In this document: positions 23,606 through 34,580 of the stretch, one piece after another | Layout of the letters: each line of letters starts with the position of its first letter | Numbering within the stretch: position 1 is the first letter of the stretch | NCBI GenBank assembly: GCA_029582165.1 | Contig: CM055875.1 | Coordinates: forward strand, 8,043,501 to 8,107,500 | Length of the DNA stretch: 64,000 bases | Source of the DNA: Portulaca oleracea | Lineage: Eukaryota; Streptophyta; Magnoliopsida; Caryophyllales; Portulacaceae | Reading direction: 5' to 3' | Program-made: the position numbers and the translations under genes | Notes under the pieces: generated by a model | Databases searched by the model: none | Seen by the model: only the letters and a program-made list of their open reading frames with translations | Told to the model about the DNA's origin: nothing

Positions 23606-26519
23606 TGTAACGCCCCCAGATTAATAATCATAGAATTATTACTAAACACTTCATAACCTAATGATTAGCGCAGCGGACATATAATCCGAAGGCATTACCG
23701 CCGTCCACAAATATGGACAAGGCTTAGCAACCGTAAATAACTCTAATTACCACTCATCAAACCCAAAGGAAACTTGTATACTTCCCACATAAACATCCAT
23801 AAGAGAGCAACAACCTTAGGTTAACTTTATACATAGCCAAAATTATAATTACACTTAACTTCACTAATCCAAAGTATAGACTTCTACAAATAACTTGACG
23901 CAAAAGGGTGTGACTTCCCGGCATAGTTGTCGACCTCTTTACCTTCATATCAATCGGACCTCTTCCTCATATTAGGTTGCTACCCCTTAGCATACTTCCT
24001 AAAACAAAACATAAAACAATTTTGCAAATGAGTCGAAACTCGATATGCATACCCCTATACAGTAAATAAATTTAAGCAATTCATTTTATTTCGCGCATTT
24101 CAATTCATTTTGCAAACAATAAACAATAAACAATAAAAACAACAATAAAACTTGCTTGCCATATTATTATCTTCAATGGTCCCCTGCTTTGCGATCATCG
24201 ATCTAAGCCTCCGTATGCGCATACCCGGACCGATCGGGAGATTCGGATGGGTTGACACTAGGTCAGATATTAACTGTGGTAGTGCTCAATGACACAAATA
24301 ACAATGAGTCGGGGCCATAATTACGTGATAAAACAAGTAAACCTTATTCATTCACATTACAATTATTAAGCTTACTTGAACTCAAATAAAAGAGTTTGGG
24401 TAAAGTACAGGCAACATGCGTACCTTGAAACTGAACCGCACTTAAGCGACTTGAAAAGCTTGGCAGGACTCGAACAGGGAGCAGCAACGACCTCTTGAAC
24501 CGTACTCGAGATAAGAACAATGAAGTGAATCAAATTGGGTTCTTGGTAATCAGGGAGTCTCCTACTTAAATTAATAAAAGTTAACTACTAATTAAAAGAT
24601 TTCAGAAATTTTCCAGACTTTACAGTAAATTTGCGGAAGGCATAACTTTCTCTATCAACCACCAAAAATTTCATAAGAGGACTTTTCGGAAAGGTAAAAA
24701 TAAATTCTACAACTCTCCAGTTAAGAGTTAAGGCCAAAAACAAACATAAAGGCTTGAAATTTATGATATACCAGGGCTGGCCTGTAGTAATGAATGATCG
24801 GGAGTGATACTTTGAAAAATCATATCTTAAGTTATAAGCATCGGTTGGGTGCGTATAAGCAGCCTATGGAAAGGTTGAGTTGCGATCTACAACATTGATG
24901 TTGGCCTTAAAATCAGAAAATATTTAGAAAACACCGGAAAGTGACTTTGAAGAAGGCCTGACCCACTAAAAGTTTTGGTTTGAGCAAGATTAGCAGCCCG
25001 AATTTGACGGATCATAACTTTTCACCACGACATCCAACAAACGCATAAGGCCCAATTCCGGAAAGCTTGCGGAGAGTACTATAACTTTTATATTCAACAC
25101 TTAGGCTAATAAGCTTTCCATGATACCTTAAAATATCCTTGAACCTCTACTAACAATCATTTCTAGTTCGTAAAATTCGCTCCTCTAGCCTCCACCTCTC
25201 TTTCAGTAAACTGGCCCAAACATTTACTGAGCTGCAACATATGAGTAATTATATACGAACTACAAGAAAATCTATCCCCCAGGAAGTTCTCCACCCCTTT
25301 ATCACCTTTTTCTTTCCAGTTTTATATGTGATAGCCTTCCAAGACTTCTAACACCAGAGATTTAGGGCATAATTCTTCACTATTTTTATTTTTGGAAGTT
25401 GGACCTAATTATTAGTCAATTCTATGGAGACTAACTCCACCTACACTCCTTAATTAACCATAAAAACTGATTCATTGAAACTTCTATACCATACTACAAC
25501 AATGGTAGACTTGATAATCACGTAGCATCTCCTCCCCAAGCTTGTGCACTTTACTTATCATAATGACATTTAATATCACTCCACGCCATCCTCATTGACA
25601 ATTATACTATATCAATCATAAGTCTCCAAAACCAAAAGGGAACCACTTCACAAATTTATTGTAAACACAAATGAAGTTGAATACACCAGGAAGAACTAAA
25701 TTATTGGTCCAACTAAAACTTTTCCCCAAATTTATACAACCAAACTGTCATGCAAGTATTATCAACCCACACTAGGACAGGCAACGGTAACCTTCTTCCC
25801 TTGACCCTCAGTTTGATAAGTTGGCCTAATATCACACTTACAGCATGAATTAAACTAAGAGAAACAACAAATTACAAAGTTAAAACTTGAAAATCTGACT
25901 TGGGAGAAATTAGGGTTTACCTCAAATAAAGGGAGGAAGAAAGGAGAATTAAGAGATGATGATGATGAGTGATGGTGGCGATGGACGCCAGTGGGAGCTG
26001 TGGTCGCCGCCTGCGGCTGGCGGTGGCCAGTTGGCGGCCAACGGAGACGCAGGCAGAGAGCGGGATACAAACAAAGGCAAGAAAGTGAGACACCCACAAA
26101 GCCCACTGGAGGCTTCAATGGTCGACAATCGACGGTGGGAAGGCGGCCGTTGCGGCCAGGGTTCGAGAGCGGTGGTGGCGTGCGGGGAGGAAGACAGCCG
26201 AAAGAGAGACAGAAAGCAAAGGTTGAAGTTGGGTCTGAGATTGAAATGAAAGTTGGGTTTGAGAGGGATGGGTAATGCTATTTGCCGCCCCCTTTTTACT
26301 GATGTCGCCCCCCAAAAGACGTTTTTGCCCTTTATATAATTCAACTCACCTTCTCTCTAAACCACTCTCTCTCTCCTCTCTTTCTCTCTCTAAAATTTTG
26401 ATTTATTTTAGAAATTCAACCCAAAATGTCAATAGAAGGTGGTAATTCAAGTGAAGAACAAGGGGTTAGTTTGTAAAATTTAAATTCAAAAAAAAAATAA
26501 AACGAAAATCTTTTCCGGA

Positions 26520-26645
26520 AATGCACGGTTGCCGCGCCCAGATCCGCGCGTGTATGGATCGCGGCGGCAATAACGCGTCGCAAGACGGCCGCACGGTCGC
26601 AGCAAGGCCGCGCCGGATCTGGCGCGCACCGTGATTTTCCGGAAA
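26520..26645. repeat. GC-rich imperfect palindrome in the left MULE arm
   Basis: A CpG-dense island lies in very AT-rich surroundings. The outer sequences TTTTCCGGAAATGCACGGT and ACCGTGATTTTCCGGAAAA face each other, with CAGATCCGCGCG and CGGATCTG further in. It could form a long hairpin. It does not match the right-arm island, but both sit where the AT-rich arm begins. Confidence 0.75.
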
Positions 26646-26649
26646 AAAT

Positions 26650-27240
26650 TTTCGTTTTATTTTTTTTTTAGTTTTTATAAAATGTTTATATTATTGTTTA
26701 TGTAAAAAATATTATTTATTTATTTATGTTAATATTATTAAGGTAATAAATGTCGTTAATTATAATTGTTATGTAAATTTTGTTAAAACATATTATCATA
26801 AATAAGATGTTTAGAAGTGTTGTTATTATTATTATATTATGTTAATTATGCTAATTTTTATTGTTAATATTGTTATTTAAATAAAATTTTTATTAATATT
26901 TAATGTTATTAATTATAATTATTATGTTTAAATTATGTTAATTAATATTATTAAAACAAGTTGTTTATAAGTGTTGTTGATATTATTAACAATATTAGTA
27001 AATGTTGTTAAAAGTATTATTTATTTATTTAAAATAATATCATTATGGTAAATAATGTTGTTAATTGTTATTATTATGTTAATTATGTTACAATGTTTTT
27101 TTTTAATAATATTATTATTATGATAATTAATATTAGAATTGTTTGTTATTTATTAATGTTGAAGCTACTAACATTATTATTACGAATTAGTATACCAGTT
27201 ATTATTAGTATATTAATAATAATTGTTTTTATTGTTTGTA
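26650..27240. other. AT-rich left arm of MULE
   Basis: Almost pure A/T sequence (TTATTATT-like) between the GC island and the transposase. No coding potential. Confidence 0.7.
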
Positions 27241-29859
27241 GGTTTTTTTGGAGGACTTTGGCGACGGCGTTGATTCTCCTCACATTTTGTAACGCAAAAT
27301 GTGTTCGAAATATTGAAGCGTTGCAAGGTTGGGCCAATGGAGTAGCTGCGACAATCGGTTTTAGGTTTGTACGGGCTTCGTACAAGAGAAAAGATGCCGA
27401 TAGTCCGTTAAGGTGTTATTTGAAGTGCTGAGGTACGGAAAGTATCGTGGCAAATTGAACGATCTAGATGATGCGGCTCGTCGGAGGACGTCAACGAAGG
27501 CGTGCCAATGTAAATTCGCCATTGTTGCGTGGACTCGCAACGAAACGGAATGGCGAGTTAGAGTGTGCGATCGCGACCGGAAGCACAATCATGCCTTCAT
27601 CGTACGAGGAAGGGCATCGCCACGGACATCCATTAACCTCTGAAATGAAAGAACATGTCCGGATATGACCAACACGGTACACCACGACGATACAAACGTC
27701 GTTGAAGATTAGGTTCCCGCATCTGCGATAAACGTGAAGCAAGTTTACAACGAGCGGCAAAGATGCGACCGAGGAATTGGATGGTAGGACGGCCGGGACA
27801 ATGCTTGCGTATGGCGAAACTCGGTACGTCTCTTTGTCGATTATGATGACGGCGAGCCGTCGGTGTTTTTATGCCATCCTTACTCGTTGAAGTTGCTACG
27901 ACGCACTCCAAATGTCATTCTCATTGACACAACGTACAAGACAAACAAGGCAAAGTGGCCTTAATGTGAGCTCGTAGGCATGACACCGACGAACCGCAAC
28001 TTCCAGATAGCTTACTCGTTCATGCGGGACGAAAAGATGGAATCTTATGAGTGGCTATTGTGGAGAGTGTATGAATTGTTGGGTACCGATGTAATTCCAT
28101 CCGTGTTTGTGACGGACAAGCAGGATGCTTTGTTGGGGGCTGTCGCCATGGTTTACCCAAATGTGCATCATCTTTTGTGCGTGTGGCATATTGCGAATGA
28201 TGTGGAGAACAAAGTGAACGTCCTTACTGGGGGCAAGAAGCTCGGACTCGGGCTTCATTTCAGACATCATTTCTGGAACGACATTGTACATGCGAAGACC
28301 TGGAGATTTCAATGTCAAGTGGAAAGAGGTTGTTAACGCGTGGATCGGCAAAACAAACCGATAGTTGATTATCTTACGGAACGTGGATGAGTCATAAGGA
28401 AAAATTTGTTTGTGCTTGACCGACAACGTACCTCATATGGGGAACACCCACTTCAAGAGTTGAGAGCCGATTCATCACTAAAGTATTATATCGCAGCCCA
28501 GAGGCACCTTCGATCGTGTGTTTGCGAAGATTCACTTTCACTTGGAGAATCAACATACGGAGATTAAGAGGAGCTTGAGCGATCAAGGAGCACGCCAGGA
28601 ATTAGGTCGATCTCATTTCTTTAAGAATTTGCACGGAAGAGTATCTCATCATGCGTTGGACCTTATGTCGTATGAGCTCAATAAGATGCTAGCGATGAGG
28701 TATGAAAATGAATGCTACTTATCCGATCACCTGGTGTCGAGGACCCACCTTCTCCCGCGCATGTTCTATGATGGAAGTTTACGATCCGAGAGCCAATTCG
28801 GCCGACGGATAAATGTGTTTTGGAGACAATCGCCGGTGATTGGCGATAGTGAAGCCGCATGCTCAAATGATATTCCACCAGTGCATGACTTAGAACATTT
28901 TGAGGAATCAAGCAACTGTGTTCGGAGAGTGACCAGCTTGTACGACACGTAAACAAGTGTCCTCAATGGAAAGTTGAATCCCGACGGTGAGTATATTCTG
29001 ATCCAGACAAGCCCCCACGCCCGGCAGATCAAGACATCAAAATCAACGCGACGCAATCCCAAATGCGTTTGAGTACGGACGATCATCGGGACGGGTAGCA
29101 AGACAACGGCAATTCATCAAGGAAAAGGGAACCGCTTCTTCATCACTGGGATGGGGTCAACAGTTTGCGTATATTTATAGTACTTGTTTGGTTTCAATAG
29201 TGACCATATATTGTTGTTTATAACTTAAGTTAATATGATTCGCAGTATCAACCGGATGCGCCAAGAACCGCTCTGCTCGAGGACGCTTTGCCACATTTCA
29301 TTCTCGCCATACGTTGGATGGACGGATGTGGAAGCCGATGGCAACCGTGGTTCGATCGTGGCCGAGGCGGGTTATGGGGATCGGAAAAGTGGTCAATCGC
29401 TAGGGTCTCAATGAGCACCGAGTTGCGAGTGAAAATGCATATGTCTGCGTTTTCTAACAAAGGAGATTTTCCTTGAGACACACGCACGGATTTACTGGGC
29501 GGCCACTGTTCGAACATTGGATGTCGGCTCCAAATGACTTATTTCCAGCTGCGACAACGATGAATATGATGTGGGTCTTCTTGTCAACACCTCCTGGTCC
29601 ACGATCGCAGACAGCTGAACTATGCATATCAATATTACCCATAAGAGGAGGGCCTAGACTTACGGGACCTGCGAAAGTTCAGGGAATTGTGCGATACAAT
29701 AACCACTTCATGCTTATACATTTAGGGGATGACTGCCCTCTACCGCCGATTCATATTGGATGGCGAGCAGCTAGAGACATAACTGTTCAGGGTTGGGATG
29801 GGCCTTTCCAGGCTCGTATTAATAGATGGCAGGCTATTAGGGCCGCTCAACGCCAATGA
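27240..29859 (+). pseudogene. MULE transposase pseudogene with OTU-like C-terminus
   Basis: The order of remnants is: a FAR1-type DNA-binding region (27,300-27,620, e.g. YGKYRGKLNDLDDAARRRTS and HNHAFI), then a MULE DDE core with IDTTYKTNKAKWP (about 27,920), CELVGMTPTNRNFQIAYSFM, VTDKQDAL (about 28,110) and HHLLCVWHIANDV. A C-terminal part (29,235-29,859) resembles the OTU-type cysteine-protease tail of some plant MULE proteins (NNHFMLIHL). Several frameshifts and stops separate the pieces, for example after CYLKC (27,431) and after KAKWP (27,963). It is not functional. Host FAR1 relatives are single-copy regulators; the setting here is clearly a transposon. Confidence 0.78.
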
Positions 29860-30112
29860 TTGTTGTAGTTGTACCGTTGTACACATATACCCATTAAAAA
29901 AACAATAAAAACACAAATTTGAAAACTGGCCGTATAATCAGGTAATTAGTTCAACACAAAGCCACACTTAGTTTAGGGTACAATAAAAACAATGAAATTA
30001 AACAACACCATCAGCGTGTGTTGGTTACCTGCAAAATCATTTAAGTCGCAAGAATATGCGCAAATGGGTTAGCGTATGTTGGTTACCTAAGTCGTGTCAC
30101 GAGGCAAGAGGA

Positions 30113-30527
30113 TCATGTTATTGTCCAAGGAGAGTGTGTTGTTTAACTGTTAATATATGGTTGAAAAAGACTTTCGTCAGCCGTACCGACTTCTCGTTTA
30201 ATTGTTTGGTTCCCAAAAAATAACGCACTGTCAGCAGTGAAATTGCGCGAGGTCTACAGTGCTCTGAGAGTTAGAAGCATATCAGATTCGATACAATGTA
30301 ATGTTTCTTGTTGTCCCACCAGGCTGCACAATAGAAACATTGCATTGTACCGAATCTGATACGCTTCTAACTCCTGCACCACCGCAGACTCGCCAATTTC
30401 ACTTGTTGATGATGGCTACTGGGGACCAAACAGATAAACAAGAGTTGATGCGGGGCATTGATTAACCTTCTCAACCATACATTATTAGGTTACAACACAC
30501 ACTCTCCTTGGACACTAATATGACCCA
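30113..30527. repeat. Long foldback (inverted repeat) in the MULE 3' region
   Basis: Two arms of about 200 bp (30,113-30,313 and 30,327-30,527) are inverted copies around a ~13-bp loop. The outer pair is GTCCAAGGAGAGTGTGT and its complement. The inner pair is AGTTAGAAGC(A/G)TATCAGATTCG and its complement. Similarity is highest near the loop. A transcript crossing it would form a long hairpin. Confidence 0.85.
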
Positions 30528-31400
30528 AAACTCAACCTCTTTCTTTCACGTATACAACTAACATACAATAACTATACATTAACATAATTATTATCCTAAC
30601 GTACCATCACAAAATAACCTATATATCCACTTACGTATCAACTGGTTGTTGAGTACCTAAGTTATTAAATGGATGTGATATAACTATTATGTCATCATTT
30701 GGAGTTATTAGTACATAAATTGACAATTAAGTTGGATTATGAATAAATTACCCATACCAACTATATACGCCAACTTACTTACAAATAACAACCAAAATCA
30801 TCCAAACTCAACATCCTTCTAACACAACTACATATAAACTATTCGGAATATACACTAACCCGTAAACTTAGCCCTACATCACAATTACCATTTTTTTCTA
30901 AGCCAATTAATCACTAACATTAACACATGCTTAATCACTAAATAATATTAACGCATCAAATATTAACAACGAATCAATATCACTGATATTAATCACTACT
31001 AATTGTCATATTAACACATGCATAACATTAATATTGATATTAACAATATTAATTTTCATAACACAATATTAATAAAAATAATACAATTAATCACTAATAA
31101 TTATCAAATTAACACATAATTAACTATAATATTCATAATAACAATATTAATAATTTTCATATTTAATAATAACAATATTAACTTTAATAATAAATATAAT
31201 ATTTAATTTTTATTTATTATTTAACAATAATCTAATAACAATTATTAACAATAATAATATTAATAGCAATTATTATCAATAACACTATTAATAAAAATAA
31301 CAATAACAATATTAATAAACATAACAATAACAATATTAATAAATATAACAATAATAACAATTAATATTAATAAATAAAACAAAAAAACGAAAAAAAAAAT
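30528..31400. other. MULE 3' arm, AT-rich
   Basis: No coding region. The part at 30,640-30,890 reappears in reverse at 63,745-64,000, and the end at 31,560-31,800 reappears at 48,028-48,250. This identifies the second MULE. Confidence 0.7.
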
Positions 31401-31404
31401 TTAA

Positions 31405-31535
31405 ACTGGGACGGCTGCCGCGCGGCGCGCGCCGGCAGCGCCGCCCCGTGCGATCTCCCGGCACGCGGCCATGCCGGGATCGGCGCACGGCATCGGCGCG
31501 CTTGCTTGTGCGTCCCGCGCGCATTCCAAGACCGC
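31405..31535. repeat. GC-rich island in the right MULE arm
   Basis: A block of CGCGGCGCGCGCCGGC-type sequence flanked by A/T runs (CGAAAAAAAA). It occupies the equivalent position to 26,520-26,645 but with different sequence. Confidence 0.7.
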
Positions 31536-31915
31536 TTTTTTATTTTTTTTTCGTTCGAAATTAATATTTACAAAACATAAAACCATAAATTCAAATAACA
31601 AATTCGAAACATACCTCAAATTCGTCGATTGAATCCCGGTATGAGGGTGGTTTGTGGTGGTTGATGGTTGAGAGCGTTTTTTAGAGAGATAAACTAGAGA
31701 GATAGTGGAGAGTGAAGTTATGAGGTTCAAGGGCGTGGGTTGGAAATATTATGTGAAAGGTGGGCGACAATAGTAAAAAGGTGGGCGATGAAAAACAAGC
31801 GGGTATTGGATTGAGGAAGAAATACAATGTGGGAGGGGGTCTACTTGAGTTTCAGTAGAAAGACCCACAAAAGGAAAAGAAAAATACAAAAACTCCAACT
31901 TTCTCTCCTTACTAA

Positions 31916-31988
31916 TTTTTTTCTTTTTTTTTTTTTTGGGTACGGATAGACAGAGAACAGAAACTAATCTACCCGTTATGGAAGATCC
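31916..31988 (-). mobile_element. Tiny retroposed insert with poly-A tail
   Basis: The left LTR lacks these 73 bp. They are flanked by 9-bp duplications CCTTACTAA (31,907-31,915 and 31,989-31,997). Minus-strand sense ends in a long A-run. This looks like a 5'-truncated SINE or other target-primed insertion. The family is not recognised. Confidence 0.65.
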
Positions 31989-32445
31989 CCTTACTAATAA
32001 TACTCGTACCAAGTCCTAATAATAATAGTTTAAAGTCTTGGAATACAATTTACGAAATTAGAAATAACAAGAGGACTTGAATTAAAAGGGGAGGTGGAAT
32101 AAATCGAAATTTAAATAAATTAAGGAACAAATAGCTATGATAGTAATAATAATAATAATAATATTTATTATTATTAACAATACCGACGAATCGGTCAACT
32201 CGTAAAACCTGGTTAGATAGATAACCTAAATATTCCGATATTACTTTGAATAGCTGAAAAGGTCACATGGATAATTTATATAGATAACCTACTAAACTAG
32301 TATATAATGGTCGTTGCTCTACTCGGGTCCTGCAAAAACACAATAGTTAGATGAATTGAAATGCGCGACTTTGGTTAATTAGCTTGATTTATTACTTTAA
32401 TTAAACGGGGTTAGGGTCTAATTAGTGTTGGGTTATTACAGCTAG

Positions 32446-33130
32446 ATCCCATGAGCAAAACCCAAAGTAAATTGAACCCCATCCTCACCCTTCAGAAGTA
32501 GTCGAAATTCGAACGTCTGCTTCCGTTGCTCCTCCGACGTTAACCCGATCGTCGCTGGTATTGGGCTTTGTAACTGGATGATGGAGGGTGATTTGAAGGG
32601 GTTAAAGATAGAATACAATTTGCAAATGGTTATTAATAGGATTCAAGCACAACTGCATTGTCAAGTTATAATGCAAAAAGATGTAATTGGGGAGGGGGGT
32701 TGAGGGACTTGGCCCCATGATCGAGCGAACTCAACTCACGCACGCACACTGTCGTTATGCTCTTTTCTCAAACGTTGTCTAAGCCAAGAAATATATTATA
32801 TATACACGAAATGAAGGACTATAGTGCTAATACTACTAGATGTGTATGTACACTCGAGTACTTGGATAAAAATATCCCTCAACTTTCCGTTTTAATTAGT
32901 AAAAAGTGTCATTAATCTTTAAAAATTGTCATTAATGTCACTCAACTTTCTAAAAAAAAGTAAAAAATGTCACTCAACTTTCTAAAAAAGTAAAAATTGT
33001 CATATTACTTTCCAATAAATTTAAAAAATGACACAGTTACATTCTTTAATATTTTTGATTTTTTAAAAAAGTTAGGCAACATTTTTTACCTTTATAAAAA
33101 ATTAAATGGCATTAATAACAATTGTAAAAC
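32446..33130 (+). other. Exon-1 proximal upstream block C'
   Basis: 685 bp directly upstream of orphan exon 1 (plus strand), nearly identical to the reverse complement of 39,061-39,746 upstream of the other orphan. It contains repeats of the type GTCACTCAACTTTCTAAAAA between about 32,930 and 33,010. It may be the original AMSH promoter region, since two of three exon-1 copies have it. No coding region. Confidence 0.6.
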
Positions 33131-33665
33131 ATTTGTGATTTAAATAGGAAGTTGAAGAGGGAACTCAACTCGGAATTGCTTTAATAACTGCGATCATTGA
33201 TCTAGTTGGTGGTCTTTGTCGGAAGGTGATCGGAAACGAGATAGCAGCAGACAATCCTCGTCAGAAATCATGAGCTCTCAGCGACCTCCTGCAAACCCTA
33301 TCAATATGAGCGCCCTCACGAGGAAGATCAATGTTGACAATAGATTTTCGTTGGGGTATTATTATCGAATTGCTGATACTCTTCTTAAACAGGTTTCTCT
33401 CATTTATCCCCTCCCCTCCTTGCAGCTTTAGCTTTCCTTACTCCTTAATTTCGCCTTGTCCTTGACTTCATTTTAACCTAACTCAATCTTACTTTTTAAT
33501 TGGACTCAATTTAAGGTCTTATTTTGATGTTCTTTTTGCCCTAGTTGTATTTTTATTTAATTTTTTTTTGGGGGGGGGATTAGATTTACTGTTGTCGGCA
33601 CTTCCTCGATTGTGATTCTGCCTTGGAACTGAATCTCAAACTAACCATATTGTTGCATTCATTTA
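33131..33665 (+). repeat. AMSH exon-1 block, inverted copy
   Basis: Reverse complement of 38,517-39,060 and of most of 15,652-16,223. It breaks off after GCATTCATTTA and joins the truncated copia LTR at 33,683 through a short unique stretch. Confidence 0.85.
33270..33392 (+). pseudogene. Orphan AMSH exon 1 (copy 2)
   Basis: ATG at 33,270 with 41 codons, intact donor CAG|GTTTCT at 33,393, and the same encoded protein as the gene-linked exon. Downstream it runs into the copia/hAT element, and no exon 2 follows on the plus strand. It is a duplicated, detached first exon. Confidence 0.88.
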
Positions 33666-34580
33666 AGAATATAAACTCCAATTGTTAAGTACTAAGATGA
33701 GGAAAACGGGCATGGAAGTCAAGGGATGACATTCTAGGTCCAAAAGGCCCTATTAAGTGTAACACGGAACATGTATGTTGTGGTACGACCAGTGTGGGAA
33801 GCAGAAAATCAGATTATGCAAACTTTGTCTGACACGGATAGTGTCGCATTGACATGCGTGTCGCCACGTAACATAAACCGGGTTACTGTGAGTGACACGA
33901 TCCGTGTCTTTATAACACGTGCGTGTTGGCAAGCAACACAGACCATGTCAGGGTCAAAGGCAGGTTTTCGAGTTTTCCATGCTTGCTTGTGACTTTTTCA
34001 AGGCCTTTAATACATGTGTTATCCAGATATTTTGGCAGTTGGGATTTTCCAACTGTTTTATCAGTGATGACAAGGCTTTATCCTTCCTCCAATCCTATCC
34101 ATCCCATGCTAGTGGTGCTTCCTTAGCATTATAAATATTGGTTGCCATGTTTGTGTCAATTCATTCCTCCCTAAACACCGCATGTTAGGCCATGACTACA
34201 ACACTCCTTATGTTTGGAAAGAAAGTTTGATAGTTCTCCTCGTTTTAGGCAAGTGTTTTATACTGCATCAAATACGGTTGTCATATAAATCTACGTAGAG
34301 TAGGTACGCCTACGACACTATTGATTATCGGAGAGTTTCCCATCCTGCATCAACCTTTTCTTCAACAATCTTAGACTTATATAAGAGAGATGGCATCCTT
34401 GACGATTTGACATCCAACTTCCAAAAGCTAGACAAGTTCGATGGTGTAAATTTTCGTAGATTGCAGAAGTTCTGCTTCATCTTAACTATTTTAAGGCAGG
34501 TAAGTAGCTACAACTAAACAATTTCTATTTTTAGACACTTTTATTTGTTTCATTTTAAAATGTTTATTATCAATTTATGT

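Larger units (their letters stand above)
26277..31800 (+). mobile_element. Mutator-like element (MULE) nested in the LARD LTR
   Basis: This is a 5.5-kb insertion with diverged terminal inverted repeats. The left end GCTATTTGCCGCCCCC and the right end (reverse complement) GCTTGTTTTTCATCGCCCACC share CCTTTTTACT-TGTCGCCC and a CT-rich tract further in. Flanks are GGGTAAT (26,270-26,276) and GGGTATT (31,801-31,807), a short imperfect duplication. It contains a transposase pseudogene, AT-rich arms, a GC-rich island in each arm and a long foldback. A relative lies at 48,028-48,962 / 63,691-64,000. Confidence 0.82.
17527..32440 (-). mobile_element. Non-autonomous gypsy-type LTR retrotransposon (LARD-like)
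   Basis: The element is minus-oriented, with LTRs running TGTAATAACCC to GGGGGCGTTACA: 3' LTR 17,527-20,706 (3,180 bp), internal 20,707-23,605 (2,899 bp), and 5' LTR 23,606-32,440 with nested insertions. Perfect GCTAG duplications flank it (17,522-17,526 and 32,441-32,445). The empty site survives once at 39,747-39,751 in the inverted duplicate. A primer site TGGTATCAGAGCC (minus strand, 23,589-23,601) matches the initiator-Met tRNA end. No gag or pol was recognised in the internal region. LTRs over 3 kb with a non-coding core fit large retrotransposon derivatives. The motif AAGTTTCGAGGACGAAACTT next to the polypurine tract suggests descent from a Ty3/gypsy chromovirus-like parent. Confidence 0.88.
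23606..32440 (-). repeat. 5' LTR of the LARD, interrupted
   Basis: Aligns with 17,527-20,706 over 23,606-26,276 and 31,801-32,440. It is split by a Mutator-like element (26,277-31,800) and by a small retroposed insert (31,916-31,988). Confidence 0.85.

Noticed and set aside
27045..27245. Hydrophobic N-terminus (Ile/Val-rich) in front of the MULE transposase
   Set aside because: Translation of the AT-rich arm. Not a real membrane segment.
26277..29859. Domesticated FAR1-family host gene
   Set aside because: Frameshifts and stops break it, and it lies between transposon ends inside an LTR.
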